DNA from: Calothrix brevissima NIES-22
GTDB lineage: Bacteria > Cyanobacteriota > Cyanobacteriia > Cyanobacteriales > Nostocaceae
Direction of reading: 5' to 3'
Length of the DNA stretch: 64,000 nucleotides
Assembly: GCF_002367995.1 (NCBI RefSeq)
Contig: NZ_AP018207.1
Coordinates: 8,161,366 to 8,225,365, forward strand
The notes under the pieces are model-generated. The model was not told the origin of the DNA and did not search any database. It saw nothing but the letters and a program-made list of their open reading frames with translations. Of the stretch, positions 27,833 to 37,900 are shown in pieces (positions within the stretch are counted from its first letter, which is position 1; the number at the start of each line of letters is the position of its first letter). A program made the translations under genes and the position numbers.

Positions 27833-30436
27833 GTGAAACAAAATAAATTATCTTCGTGGATGTGGCTAATAGGAGCTATATCAGTCTTTGTTGCTAACTC
27901 AGCGCGTGCTGATGCTGATGTTGTGGAAGTAACTACGAGGGAAGTTAAAACAGCAGAATTGAGTACAATCCCGCGTCCTTATACTAGCGTGAAGGATTGG
28001 CTAGCACAGGAGCAAAAGCTCAATCAAATCAATCCAGTCACAGGAGTTCGCCTGTCTCCCACTGCTAACGGACTGGAAATCATTTTAGAAACGCCTATAT
28101 CCGATAAGTTGCAAACTACAACCAAGAGTGAGGGAAATACCTTTACGGTTGTAATTGCAAATGCACAACTGCGTTTAGCAACCAACAATGCATTCAGCGC
28201 CGATAAACCAATTGCGGGGATCGCGTCAGTCACAGTAGCAAATCAAGATGCAAATACGATCTTGTTAACAGTGATTGGAGAAACGAATTTACCAAAAGCT
28301 GAAGCATTTGATAGTAATGAAGGTTTAGTTTTTAGCATTACACCACAAACATCCTCCACACAACAACAGCCACAACCCCAAACACCACCAACAACCCAAC
28401 CTAGTGGCGAAACGCCGCAAAATCAACCATCAGCAGGGGCTGAAGAACCGATTGAATTAGTAGTCACAGGTGAGCAAGAAGGTAGCTACAATGTACCCAA
28501 CGCCAGCACTGCAACCAAGATAGAAGTACCACTCAGAGATATTCCCCAGTCTATTCAGGTGATTCCGCGTCAGGTAATTGAAGATAGACAAGCGGTGCGC
28601 GTGAATGAACTCACAGACAATGTGAGTGGTGTGCGACCAGCACCAGGTTACGGCGGATTATCCTCAGCTGGTTTTTATATTCGCGGATTTTTTCAAGGAA
28701 CAGAAAACTTAAGGAATGGATTTCGGGATTTTGGTTTTCTCAGTCCGCGAGATGTGGCAAATATTGAGCAAGTCGAGTTTCTTAAAGGGCCTGGTTCCGT
28801 TCTTTATGGTAGCAATGCATTTGGCGTGGGTGGAGTAGTCAATACAGTCACAAAAAAGCCTCTAAATGAGCCATTTTACGAAGGTAACTTGACCATCGGC
28901 AATTATGACTTTTACCGTCCTACTCTCGATCTTACAGGGCCATTGGTAAGCGATCGCTCTTTGTTGTATCGCCTGAATATCGCCTATGAAAATGCAGGTA
29001 GTTACCGAGATTTTAATGAAAGTGAAAAAATATTTGTCGCCCCAGCTTTAACTTGGCAAATTAGCCCCAAAACCAAGTTAACCGCAGAATTGGAATATCA
29101 AAGCGGGGAATATGTTTCTGATTTTGGCTTTCCTTATGAACCTGAATCTTTACAACTGCCAAGAAATAGATTTTTAGGCATACCAGGCTTTAATCATGCA
29201 GACAATCAAGCAACTGCTTTTACTTATAACTTTGAACATAAATTTAGCGATAATTGGCGTTTTCGTCAAGGATTTAACGCTATTAATGCCGATATAGATA
29301 TTCAATCAACATTTTTTAATTCTCTTTTAGAAGACCGTCAAAGTCTAGACTATTATGCAGCTAAATCTCATGAGGAGCAAGAAAATTATACTTTACAAAA
29401 TGAAATATTTGGCAAATTTAATACTGGGAATATTAAACATAATATCTTAGTAGGCTTAGAGCTAGCGCGTTACAAATTCCGCTATAATTTCTTGAGAGCA
29501 TCAATAGAACCAATTAATATTTTTAACCCTAATTATAATGTGCAGATTGGCGAATTTGAGCCAGATTTTGCTGAGGAATATGGCTCTGATAATTTAGGAA
29601 TTTACTTTCAGGATTTTATCGAAATTCTCCCGAATCTTAAACTGCTGGCTGGCGGTCGATTAGACCTGAATGATTCATCCTTAGTCAATCGCCAAACTGC
29701 GGAAACTGTAAATAGTCAATCTAACAGTCATTTTTCGCCGCGAGTCGGCCTTGTTTATCAACCCAGTTCGACAACTTCATTATATTTTAGTTGGTCAAAC
29801 TCGTTTAACCCTCAATTTCGTGCCAGGAGTCGCACCGATGAACAATTTAAACCGGAAACTGCGGAACAATTTGAGATTGGAATTAAGCAAGAATTATTCA
29901 ACAATCAGCTTTCAGCAACTCTAGCATTCTACCAACTAACCCGTCAGAACGTACTGACAACAGACCCAGAAGATACAGCATTTAGCATTCAAACAGGCGA
30001 ACAAAGAAGTCAGGGAATTGAATTAGATATTGCAGGTCAAATATTACCAGGATGGAAAATTATTGCTACTTATGCTTACACAGATGCACAAGTAACTGAA
30101 GATGAAGTAATTCCTGTTGGCGATAGATTAGCGAACATACCACAAAACAGTGCCAGTTTGTGGACAACCTATGAAATTCAAGCAGGACAATTACAGGGTT
30201 TGGGGTTTGGTGCGGGGATAGTTTATGTCGGAGATAGGGAAGCGATATTACCAAATACTTTCATGCTTCCTTCCTTTATTAGGACTGATGCGGCTATCTT
30301 TTATAAACGGGACAATTTTAAAGTTGGTTTGAATATTAAGAATCTTTTTAATGTTCAATCTTATGAAAATAATGGCAATGGTCTCACACCTGGAGCGCCA
30401 TTAACATTGTTAGGTACTGCATCTATTCAATTTTAA
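27833..30436 (+). CDS. TonB-dependent siderophore receptor with N-terminal AMIN domain
   Basis: 867 aa, starting at a GTG codon, because the next upstream GTG frame is closed by a stop. Signal peptide about 1-27 (ends NSARADA), AMIN domain about 60-165, Pro/Gln-rich linker about 180-205, plug domain from about 215 (VPLRDIPQSIQVIPRQVIED), then a 22-strand-type barrel ending in the C-terminal Phe (GTASIQF) expected of outer-membrane barrels. The AMIN fusion is common in cyanobacterial TonB receptors. It should import an iron chelate or similar ligand across the outer membrane. It is divergent from the NRPS line, and a PepSY gene follows after 19 bp. The ligand could be the NRPS product, but the sequence does not prove that. 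Confidence 0.93.
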   Translation: MKQNKLSSWMWLIGAISVFVANSARADADVVEVTTREVKTAELSTIPRPYTSVKDWLAQEQKLNQINPVTGVRLSPTANGLEIILETPISDKLQTTTKSEGNTFTVVIANAQLRLATNNAFSADKPIAGIASVTVANQDANTILLTVIGETNLPKAEAFDSNEGLVFSITPQTSSTQQQPQPQTPPTTQPSGETPQNQPSAGAEEPIELVVTGEQEGSYNVPNASTATKIEVPLRDIPQSIQVIPRQVIEDRQAVRVNELTDNVSGVRPAPGYGGLSSAGFYIRGFFQGTENLRNGFRDFGFLSPRDVANIEQVEFLKGPGSVLYGSNAFGVGGVVNTVTKKPLNEPFYEGNLTIGNYDFYRPTLDLTGPLVSDRSLLYRLNIAYENAGSYRDFNESEKIFVAPALTWQISPKTKLTAELEYQSGEYVSDFGFPYEPESLQLPRNRFLGIPGFNHADNQATAFTYNFEHKFSDNWRFRQGFNAINADIDIQSTFFNSLLEDRQSLDYYAAKSHEEQENYTLQNEIFGKFNTGNIKHNILVGLELARYKFRYNFLRASIEPINIFNPNYNVQIGEFEPDFAEEYGSDNLGIYFQDFIEILPNLKLLAGGRLDLNDSSLVNRQTAETVNSQSNSHFSPRVGLVYQPSSTTSLYFSWSNSFNPQFRARSRTDEQFKPETAEQFEIGIKQELFNNQLSATLAFYQLTRQNVLTTDPEDTAFSIQTGEQRSQGIELDIAGQILPGWKIIATYAYTDAQVTEDEVIPVGDRLANIPQNSASLWTTYEIQAGQLQGLGFGAGIVYVGDREAILPNTFMLPSFIRTDAAIFYKRDNFKVGLNIKNLFNVQSYENNGNGLTPGAPLTLLGTASIQF

Positions 30437-30455
30437 TTAATTATGCTAATTAACA

Positions 30456-31553
30456 ATGAAATTAAGGAATCTAGGATTAATTATTCATCGCTGGTTAGGG
30501 ATTGTACTTGGTGTAATATTTTTGGTAATTGGTGTCACAGGTAGCGCCTTAGTTTTTTATCGCGAAATAAATTCCTGGCTCAATCCGCGATTAATGCAAG
30601 TATTACCCCAAGGAGAACGCTTAGATATAGAAGTTTTAATCAAAAACGTTCATTCTGCTTTTCCTAATTATCCGATTCATTCCATCGTTTTTCCCCGCGA
30701 TCCCTCTGGGATTTATCAGATGGCCTTGGCGCTACCACAAGATGAGTGGCTTGATGTGTTTCTCAATCCCTATACGGGCGCTATTTTAGGAACGCAGCAA
30801 TGGGGACATACTTTGATGAGCTTTATTTACAGCTTACACATGTCGCTGTTAATCAAACAAGGAGGCGATCGCTTAGTTGGGTTTTGTGGTTTGTTACTGT
30901 TGGTGCTGGCGATCAGTGGGTTGGTTGTTTGGCCGGGATGGCGCAACTGGGTTTTTGGTTTGAGAATGCGCTGGAAAGCACCTGCACCCTTACTTAACTA
31001 CGATATTCACAAAGTTGTTGGTGTGTTTTCCGCCTTATTTTTGCTGTTGATCGCCGCAACTGGGGCGGGGATGGTATTTACCAGCGAGTTTCAAAGCTTA
31101 ACTTATTGGCTAACTAATACACCACCAATTACACAACCGATTTCCACTGCGATCGCAAATCAAGCTCCCCCGTTATCGTTGGCAAATATCTTGCGTACAG
31201 CAGATATCTCTTTACCCCAGGGAAAAACTACTCTGATGTTACTGCCTCATGATGCAGATGGGGTGTTTGAAGTATATAAAAAGTTACCTCCAGATATTGA
31301 CTATTTTGGTAATAGTAAGGTTTATATTGATCGCTATAGTGGCAAAGTATTGCGGGTAGATAATATCCTCACAGCACCCCTAGCTGCAAAGATCAGTAAT
31401 GCACTGCTTTCTTTGCATAACGGCACATCTGGGGGATTAGGGATGCGGTGTTTGTATATATTGATTGGTCTTGTACCCCCCATACTATTTATCACGGGGA
31501 TTTTTATCTGGCGCGATCGCCAGCGAATTAAATACTACAAAACTCAAAAATAA
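30456..31553 (+). CDS. PepSY-associated transmembrane protein
   Basis: 365 aa with the PepSY_TM layout: an N-terminal membrane helix after HRWLG (about 10-35), a periplasmic stretch with a PepSY-like segment, a central pair of hydrophobic helices (about 145-165 and 190-215), another PepSY-like loop (about 245-310), and a last helix (about 335-355) followed by a basic tail. Such proteins are regularly encoded behind siderophore receptors and are thought to help reduce or pass on imported iron chelates at the inner membrane (established association; exact reaction uncertain). It is in an operon with the receptor and followed by a hairpin at 31571-31605. Confidence 0.88.
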   Translation: MKLRNLGLIIHRWLGIVLGVIFLVIGVTGSALVFYREINSWLNPRLMQVLPQGERLDIEVLIKNVHSAFPNYPIHSIVFPRDPSGIYQMALALPQDEWLDVFLNPYTGAILGTQQWGHTLMSFIYSLHMSLLIKQGGDRLVGFCGLLLLVLAISGLVVWPGWRNWVFGLRMRWKAPAPLLNYDIHKVVGVFSALFLLLIAATGAGMVFTSEFQSLTYWLTNTPPITQPISTAIANQAPPLSLANILRTADISLPQGKTTLMLLPHDADGVFEVYKKLPPDIDYFGNSKVYIDRYSGKVLRVDNILTAPLAAKISNALLSLHNGTSGGLGMRCLYILIGLVPPILFITGIFIWRDRQRIKYYKTQK

Positions 31554-31565
31554 TTAACATATTTT

Positions 31566-31614
31566 ACTGAGTTGCTAGATCCCCGACTTTTTGAAGAAGT
31601 CAGGGATCTGATCG
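31566..31614. repeat. Dispersed hairpin repeat, copy 2 (possible terminator)
   Basis: Begins ACTGAGTTGCTAG and folds as AGATCCCCGACTT...AAGTCAGGGATCT, with near-perfect pairing. It lies 12 bp past the stop of the PepSY gene and may terminate the receptor operon. It shares its lead-in and stem design with 26671-26720. Confidence 0.6.
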
Positions 31615-31675
31615 TGCGAAACCCCGACAATGCAATATTTATGGGGATGATCTTTTGACTTACTCGGTAACGAAA

Positions 31676-32026
31676 CTAATGAGATATATGGTGGTGAGGA
31701 TTTATCTGTGTTCTTGGTTGCTGTTTCTGTATCTCAATGGAATTGAGTGGCATCAAACTCATATTAACTTTTCCATAGCTGATTAGTCCCATTGAGATAG
31801 TTCCGGCACTGAGTAACCCCATTGAAACAAATCCAATAGAAATTATACCCATTGGAACTAGTCCAATTGCAATCAACCCGTGGGGAATAGCTCCAATCGA
31901 AATTAACCCATGAGGATAGATACCAATAGATAATAAAGCATTATGTGGTGTAATACCGATGGATAGCAGTTTTAATTTCTTTGGCTGATGTATTCCGTCG
32001 GTCATAAAAGATTTAAATCCAAGCAT
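31676..32026 (-). CDS. Small protein of decapeptide repeats (GLISIGxxPH/M type)
   Basis: 116 aa, not assigned to a family. Residues about 19-85 form six to seven imperfect 10-residue repeats of the form GLISIGxxPH or GLISIGxxSM, with Gly, Ile, Ser and Gly at fixed spacing and His or Met closing each unit. The C-tail is rich in Gln, Pro and His (PHHHISH). The strict period argues that it is a real coding region. The fold could be a regular beta-solenoid or a membrane-inserted repeat. It lies between the iron-uptake genes and Met-rich efflux genes, so a metal-related role is a guess from the regularly placed His/Met and the neighbours. Confidence 0.65.
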   Translation of the reverse strand: MLGFKSFMTDGIHQPKKLKLLSIGITPHNALLSIGIYPHGLISIGAIPHGLIAIGLVPMGIISIGFVSMGLLSAGTISMGLISYGKVNMSLMPLNSIEIQKQQPRTQINPHHHISH

Positions 32027-32216
32027 CTTCTGATGATAGATAACTCAAGAACACCTGTCAAAAGACAAAGTGTCATAGCTTTTCACAGTTATCAAGATCT
32101 GTTTAGTATAAGTTGCCACTAAGCAGAAAGTATATTAAGCTACTGTAGTCCAAAAAGTCAAACTTAACTACAAAAGATTTCTAGTTTTGTCATCATAGCT
32201 AGCGAAAGAAAATATT

Positions 32217-32726
32217 ATGAAAATATTAACCTTTGTAAATTCTAGTTTGCTGCTATTAGCAAGTGTAGTACTCATGTTTATAGGAGCTTGTAGCAGCCCA
32301 CAAAAGATCGTAGATTCAAAAAATAATCAAGCTGATGCTTCAACGTCAGACAAAACTGTAGATCGGCAGGTTATTACACCTACCACTCAGACGGGTGAAG
32401 CTCGTATGTCGTTGAATACAAGCACTACACCTTTAAAAGCTGGAAAAAATACATTAATGCTGAGTATTACGGATGCTAAAAATGGTAAACCTTTGACTGT
32501 CAAAAACTTAGGTGTGGAAATGTTCATGTCTGAGGAAGAAATGAAAGCAATGGGTATGCCAGAAATGGGAGCATTAACGGCAAAAACCCAGGTGAAAGCA
32601 GCCAAATCACCCGGTATGTTTGAGATTCATACCAGTTTACCCCATGAAGGTAACTGGCAGTTAAAGGTGAATATTAAAGATATGCAGTCTGCAAATAGTG
32701 CAATTTTTAATATTGTTGCTAAGTAA
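32217..32726 (+). CDS. YtkA/FixH-like lipoprotein, Met-rich
   Basis: 169 aa with a signal peptide and lipobox (MFIGAC, acylated Cys near 25), then a low-complexity linker and a small beta domain (about 65-168) of the YtkA-like type (LKAGKNTLMLSITDAKNGKPL ... GNWQLKVNI). Several Met residues (EEMKAMGMPEMG) line one loop, which suggests binding of a soft metal such as copper. A related domain is fused to the C-terminus of the membrane fusion protein encoded at 33153-34937, so the two probably work with the same efflux system. The 426-bp spacer to that gene is AT-rich and shows nothing else. Confidence 0.8.
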   Translation: MKILTFVNSSLLLLASVVLMFIGACSSPQKIVDSKNNQADASTSDKTVDRQVITPTTQTGEARMSLNTSTTPLKAGKNTLMLSITDAKNGKPLTVKNLGVEMFMSEEEMKAMGMPEMGALTAKTQVKAAKSPGMFEIHTSLPHEGNWQLKVNIKDMQSANSAIFNIVAK

Positions 32727-33152
32727 CAGGATAAAATGCTAAACCACAGGAAATTTTCGATAGTATTTATATTTATTAATTGTCCAGCATAGCATTTTTA
32801 ATTGTTTAGCTCTATTGTCTATTATATTGCCAATGGCTAGGGTGAAGTCAATGTTTTCCTAAATGTATAAGTAATAACTTTTATTTTGGCAATGCTATAT
32901 AAAAAAATTAGCATTTATTAGCATTTATTATATAGATTAAGAGAGTGTAACTCCTAATCAAAGTAAATCAAGTCATAGCAAGGCTGATACAACAGCAATC
33001 TATAAAGAAAAAATATAATTAAAATTCATGATTATTTATCTAATAGCAAACGAAATTAACAAATTTTATTTACAACCATAACATGGGAGATGTGCTTGAG
33101 AAACTTGAGGCGATGAGATGCAGATTATGTTCACAATTTACGAGGACTTCAA
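32727..33152. other. AT-rich intergenic region
   Basis: 426 bp between the YtkA-like lipoprotein gene and the efflux operon. It has short direct repeats of TAGCATTTAT near 32912-32932 and no ORF. It presumably contains the promoter of the efflux operon, but no clear -35/-10 pair was identified. Confidence 0.6.
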
Positions 33153-34937
33153 ATGTCGCAAACTACTGATGAAAATAATCATTTTATTATCAATAAAAAT
33201 GCGGAAACAACCAACTTAAGCTCTTTAGATTCTTTAAAAAAAGAAATACCTGAAGCAGAGAATGATTGGGCAGTTAAGGAAGGAGATATTCCATCAGTAA
33301 ATAAATCGATTTCCTGGCGAAAAATAGTTATACAATTAGCAGTTGTTGCCGCGATTGTTGGCAGCATTTCTATAGTTACAAAACATCTCAAATCTTCTTC
33401 ATCGATGGCTGGAATGGAGGGAATGGCACATAGCAAAGGGATGTCAATGGAAGACATGATGCGGGTAGATGGTTCCAGTAATCCAACTCCAGTTAGGGTG
33501 GAGTCTGTGAATTTGAGCATGATGCAGGCGAGTGTAAGTTATACGGGATCTGTCCGCCCCTACTTAGAAGTGACTGTGTATCCGCGTGTTACAGGACAGT
33601 TAACGGAATATTCTGCTTACCCAGGACATAAGGTAAAAGCTGGACAAGTGCTAGCAAAGCTAAATGCAACGGAACTTTCTGCGGAAGTAGAAGAAGCGAT
33701 CGCCCAAATGGAAGCAGCGAAAGCTGAGGAACAAGCGACTAAAAAAGAATTAGGGGAACAGCAGCGAGAAATTGAACGGATGACCGCAGAGTCGATATAT
33801 TTAGAAAAAAGATTACAGCGCACCCAAGAAGTATTATTAAATTCCGGTGCGATCGCCCGTAACGATTTCGATCGCCAAAAAAGCGAAGCGACGGCGGCGA
33901 AAGCAGGTTTGGGTGCAGCAAAAGTTAAATTAGAACGGATACAAGCACAGATAGCCAGATCGCAAGCAGGGGTAGCGGAAGCAAAAGTTAAAATTCAGCG
34001 TCTTCAGGTGATTGAAGGATACAAAAACATCACCTCTCCAATTACAGGGATTGTCCAAGAACGCATGGCAGATCCGGGTGTGGTGGTACAACCAGGGATG
34101 GGCATACTCAAGATTGGGGACTATCGCCAAGTTCGCTTACAAGCCAACGTTTCCCAGCAAAATTTAACAGGTGTCAAAATTGGTTCTCCAATTGTGGCAC
34201 GGCTTATCGGTCACGAGCGCACAAAAATCAAAGGTAGAGTCACCAGCATTTTTCCCAAAGCTGGCGAAGAAACTCGAACAGTGACAGTTGAGGCGGTTGT
34301 AGATAATCCTGAAGGACAGATTATGGCAGGACAAGCTGTCGAAATGCAGATTATTACAGCTAGTAAACCAAATACTCTGTCTGTTCCCCAAGCCGCACTA
34401 ATTGAATATACAGGTCAAAAAGCTGTCTGGGTAGTAGAAGGTAAATCAGCAAAACCTAAATTTGTGACTACAGGTTTAACAAGTGGCGATCGCATAGAAA
34501 TAATTAACGGTTTGCAACCAGGGGATTTCGTAATTACTTCTGGATATGAAAGATTAATTGAAAATTCACAGGTAGCGGCTATTGATGAAGCCGGTCAACC
34601 AATTGCACAACATCATATTGTGAATTCAGGAAATACCCAAATAAAGTTAGTCAGCCCCCAAGGTAAAGCCGTAGCTGGTGATAATCAACTAATTTTAGCA
34701 GTCCATGACTCCCAAACAGGCAAACTGGTATCCGTTGACAATTTAGAAGTTAACGTCACTATGCCGATGAAAAATGCTGCTCCTATGTCTGCGGATGTGG
34801 AAGTTAAACCAGATACTCAACCTGGTAGATTTTTAGTCAATACTTATCTAGGTATGGGCGGCGAGTGGGAGGTGACTGTCAAAGTCAAAGACAAGTTACG
34901 TCAAGGACAAAATCACTTTATTATTCATACCCCATAG
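33153..34937 (+). CDS. RND efflux membrane fusion protein with C-terminal YtkA-like domain
   Basis: 594 aa, longer than the usual ~400 aa. One membrane anchor (about 52-75), a Met/His-rich segment (about 85-105, with repeated GM pairs), a split biotinyl-lipoyl domain (PRVTGQLTEYSAYPGHKVKAG), a long alpha-hairpin coiled coil (about 175-275), then the beta-barrel and membrane-proximal domains. The last ~95 residues (from TQIKLVSPQGKAV) resemble the YtkA-like domain of the nearby lipoprotein. It links the RND pump to an outer-membrane channel; no channel gene is in the window. The Met-rich segment and YtkA-like domain suggest a heavy-metal substrate such as copper (inference). The pump gene follows after 9 bp. 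Confidence 0.9.
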   Translation: MSQTTDENNHFIINKNAETTNLSSLDSLKKEIPEAENDWAVKEGDIPSVNKSISWRKIVIQLAVVAAIVGSISIVTKHLKSSSSMAGMEGMAHSKGMSMEDMMRVDGSSNPTPVRVESVNLSMMQASVSYTGSVRPYLEVTVYPRVTGQLTEYSAYPGHKVKAGQVLAKLNATELSAEVEEAIAQMEAAKAEEQATKKELGEQQREIERMTAESIYLEKRLQRTQEVLLNSGAIARNDFDRQKSEATAAKAGLGAAKVKLERIQAQIARSQAGVAEAKVKIQRLQVIEGYKNITSPITGIVQERMADPGVVVQPGMGILKIGDYRQVRLQANVSQQNLTGVKIGSPIVARLIGHERTKIKGRVTSIFPKAGEETRTVTVEAVVDNPEGQIMAGQAVEMQIITASKPNTLSVPQAALIEYTGQKAVWVVEGKSAKPKFVTTGLTSGDRIEIINGLQPGDFVITSGYERLIENSQVAAIDEAGQPIAQHHIVNSGNTQIKLVSPQGKAVAGDNQLILAVHDSQTGKLVSVDNLEVNVTMPMKNAAPMSADVEVKPDTQPGRFLVNTYLGMGGEWEVTVKVKDKLRQGQNHFIIHTP

Positions 34938-34946
34938 CAAATTAGT

Positions 34947-37900
34947 ATGAAAAATTTTGTTACCAGTTGGGTGATTAAGAATCCGGTAACTGTCATCGCT
35001 TTGTATATTGGCATTTTGATTTTAGCCATCATTGCACTGTTTGTCTTACCAATGCGGATGATGCCCTATATCGAGAGTCCATTGGTAGCGATTGTGACTA
35101 TGGCTCCTGGTTCGACGGCTACTGAGGTAGAGACTTACATTAGCAAACCCATAGAACAGCGCTTGACTGTTTTGGAGGATGTACGCTTTATTCGTTCTAG
35201 TTCCCAGCAGGATATGTCCTTAGTGACCGTACAGTTTGCTTGGGGCGAAGACATGCAAAAGTCCGTGCAAGCAGTACAGAGTATCATGAAATCCGCAGAA
35301 GGGGATATTCCCTTAGATGGTTTTAATACTCGCTCCTACTGGGTTTTACTTATCGACCCGCTTAACCGACCTGTGTTGACTTTGGCCTTGCGTGGAGAAG
35401 GATGGGACGCAATTCGGCTGAGAGAATTTGCTGACAATACCCTTGTGGATCGGTTGAATCAGCTGGAAGATGTGCAATCAGTATATATTTTTGGTGGATA
35501 CAAACGACAGTTGCAAGTGATTGTCGATCGCCAAAAGTTAGCCGCTTATGGGCTGTCGATTTTGCAAGTCCGAGATGCAATCGATCGCAACAATATATCT
35601 AAGGGTGCGGGAGTCTTAACCAAAGGCGATCGCGAAATTTTGGTGCGCACCAACGAACAAGCTATTTCGCCACAAACAGTTTTAGATTATCCAATTTTTC
35701 ACCAAGGCGATCGCATCGTTTATGTTCGTGACATCGCCAATGTCAAAGATACCCATGAAGAAAAGCGCAGTGGCTATCGTTATAACGGTGAAGCAGCGCT
35801 GGCAATTAATATTATTCAAAAACCAGATTCAAGTTCGCCAAAAGTCATCGAACGGGTACGCGCCGAAATTCAGCGCCTCCAAGCCAGTTATCCTAGTCTG
35901 ACTTTCACCGAAGCCTATGATAACTCCCATTTCGTCGGGATTATTGCCCAAAACACCGTCAATGAATTGCTAGCGGCGGTGTTGATGGCTGGATTGGTAA
36001 TTTTAATTTTCTTAGAAGATTTTCGCGCTACTGCGATCGTCCTCATCGCCATTCCTACCTCCCTGTCACTTTCGCTACTACCATTTGTACCCATGCAGAT
36101 GTCGTTGAACTCTTCAACACTCATTGGCTTACTGCTGTCAATTGGGCGGTTGGTAGATGATTCCATAGTCATGGTGGAAGTAGTTGAGCGCAAACTCAAA
36201 CAGGGTAAAACACCACGACAAGCAGCGATTGAAGGCGCAGAAGAAGTATTTTTGGCGATTTCGGCAGCAACCGTAGTCATGACCGCCGCTTTAGCTCCCT
36301 TGACCTTATCTGGGGGCTTAACTGGGTTAATGTTTGTCGGTATTGTTTGGCCGCTGATTTACGCCTTAATTTCCTCACTCATTGTCACCTTAACTTTAAC
36401 GCCCCTCTTAGCTGCTTACTTTCTCAAACCCGCCAACCGAGAACGGCGAACTTGGCTTCAGCGCTTGCTAACTCCAGTCAATCAAGGCTTTACTTGGTTA
36501 GAAAGACGCTATGCTTCACTCCTGAAATTAGCTTTAGCTAATCGAGTCATGACTATTGGTATAGCTGGGGCTTTCATTTATTTAGGTGTTTGTTTATACC
36601 CATTTATCGGACAGGAAATGATGCCTCTGGGCGATTCCGGTCAATTTATGGCGATCGTGGAAGCTGAACCAGGTACTTCCTTTAGTAAAACTGACCAAAT
36701 TGCCGAAAAATTTGCGCAAATTCTCCTCAAACAACCAGAAGTTAAACAAGTTTCTTCAGAGGTAGGATTTGAACTGACTAACAACAGCACTTACTTCAGT
36801 GGCTACAGTATGGGCGGGGTAAATAGTACCTCAATAATTGTCACCCTCAAAGATAAACAGCAGCGTTCCCGTGACATCTGGGAGGTAATTGATACTGTTA
36901 AAACCGAAGCACAAACAACCATTCCCGGTATCCGGCGCATTGCAATGCAGCAAATGGGTGTTGATGTTATGGCTACTTCTGCGGCTCCAGTGCAACTAGC
37001 GGTGTATGGAGACGATCTGGATGTGTTGCATAGATTAGCGAATCAAGTCTTACAAATTGCCGAGAAAACCCCCGGCTTCATCATGCCTCATAGCAGTTCA
37101 GCCATGTCACAGCCAGAATACAAATTAAAGATAGATCGCCGTCGTGCCCAAGAGCTAGGACTGAGTGTCGATGAAGTAGCCGAACAAGCTCGCTATGCGT
37201 TACAGGGAGGGTATACCCAGCGTTATTACAATCTACCTAACCTGAGATTGAACTCTATTCTTGTGCGCTACGACCAGCAAAACCGGGGGAATGTACAAGA
37301 CTTAAATGCAACCTACCTCACGACCCCAGATGGTCAGCAAATACCCCTCAGTTCTATCGTGACTCTCGAAAGTCGTCAGGGCCCTAATTTAATTGAGCAT
37401 GTCAACGGTCGTCGGGTAGTTTATGTTAATGGATTTTATCGCCAGCATGGCCCGGCTTCAATGGATCTATCAATGGCAGTAGCAATGCGTGCTGGTGCTG
37501 AACTTGACTTTCCCCCAGGTTACGGGTTGGATTCTATGGGTGATATGACTGATATGATGGTTGAATTTGCCCGATTGCTGAAAGGACTCGTAGTGTCTTT
37601 GTTGTTGATCTATCTCATGTTAGCAATACAGTTCGGCTCCTTCATTCAGCCATTCACCATGATGCTATCGATTCCTTTAGAGTTATCGGGTGTTTTTGGC
37701 GGTTTGCTGTTAGCTGGACAAAACTTTTCTACAGTCTCCATCTTAGGTATTATTATCCTGTCAGGTGTTGATGTTGCTGGCGCAATCTTGATTATCGACC
37801 TGATTTTGACTATGCGCCAACAGGGATATCCTCGGGATGTAGCTATCCGGGAAGCTGGCCCAATTCGCCTCAAGCCACTAATTATGACAGTACTAATTTC

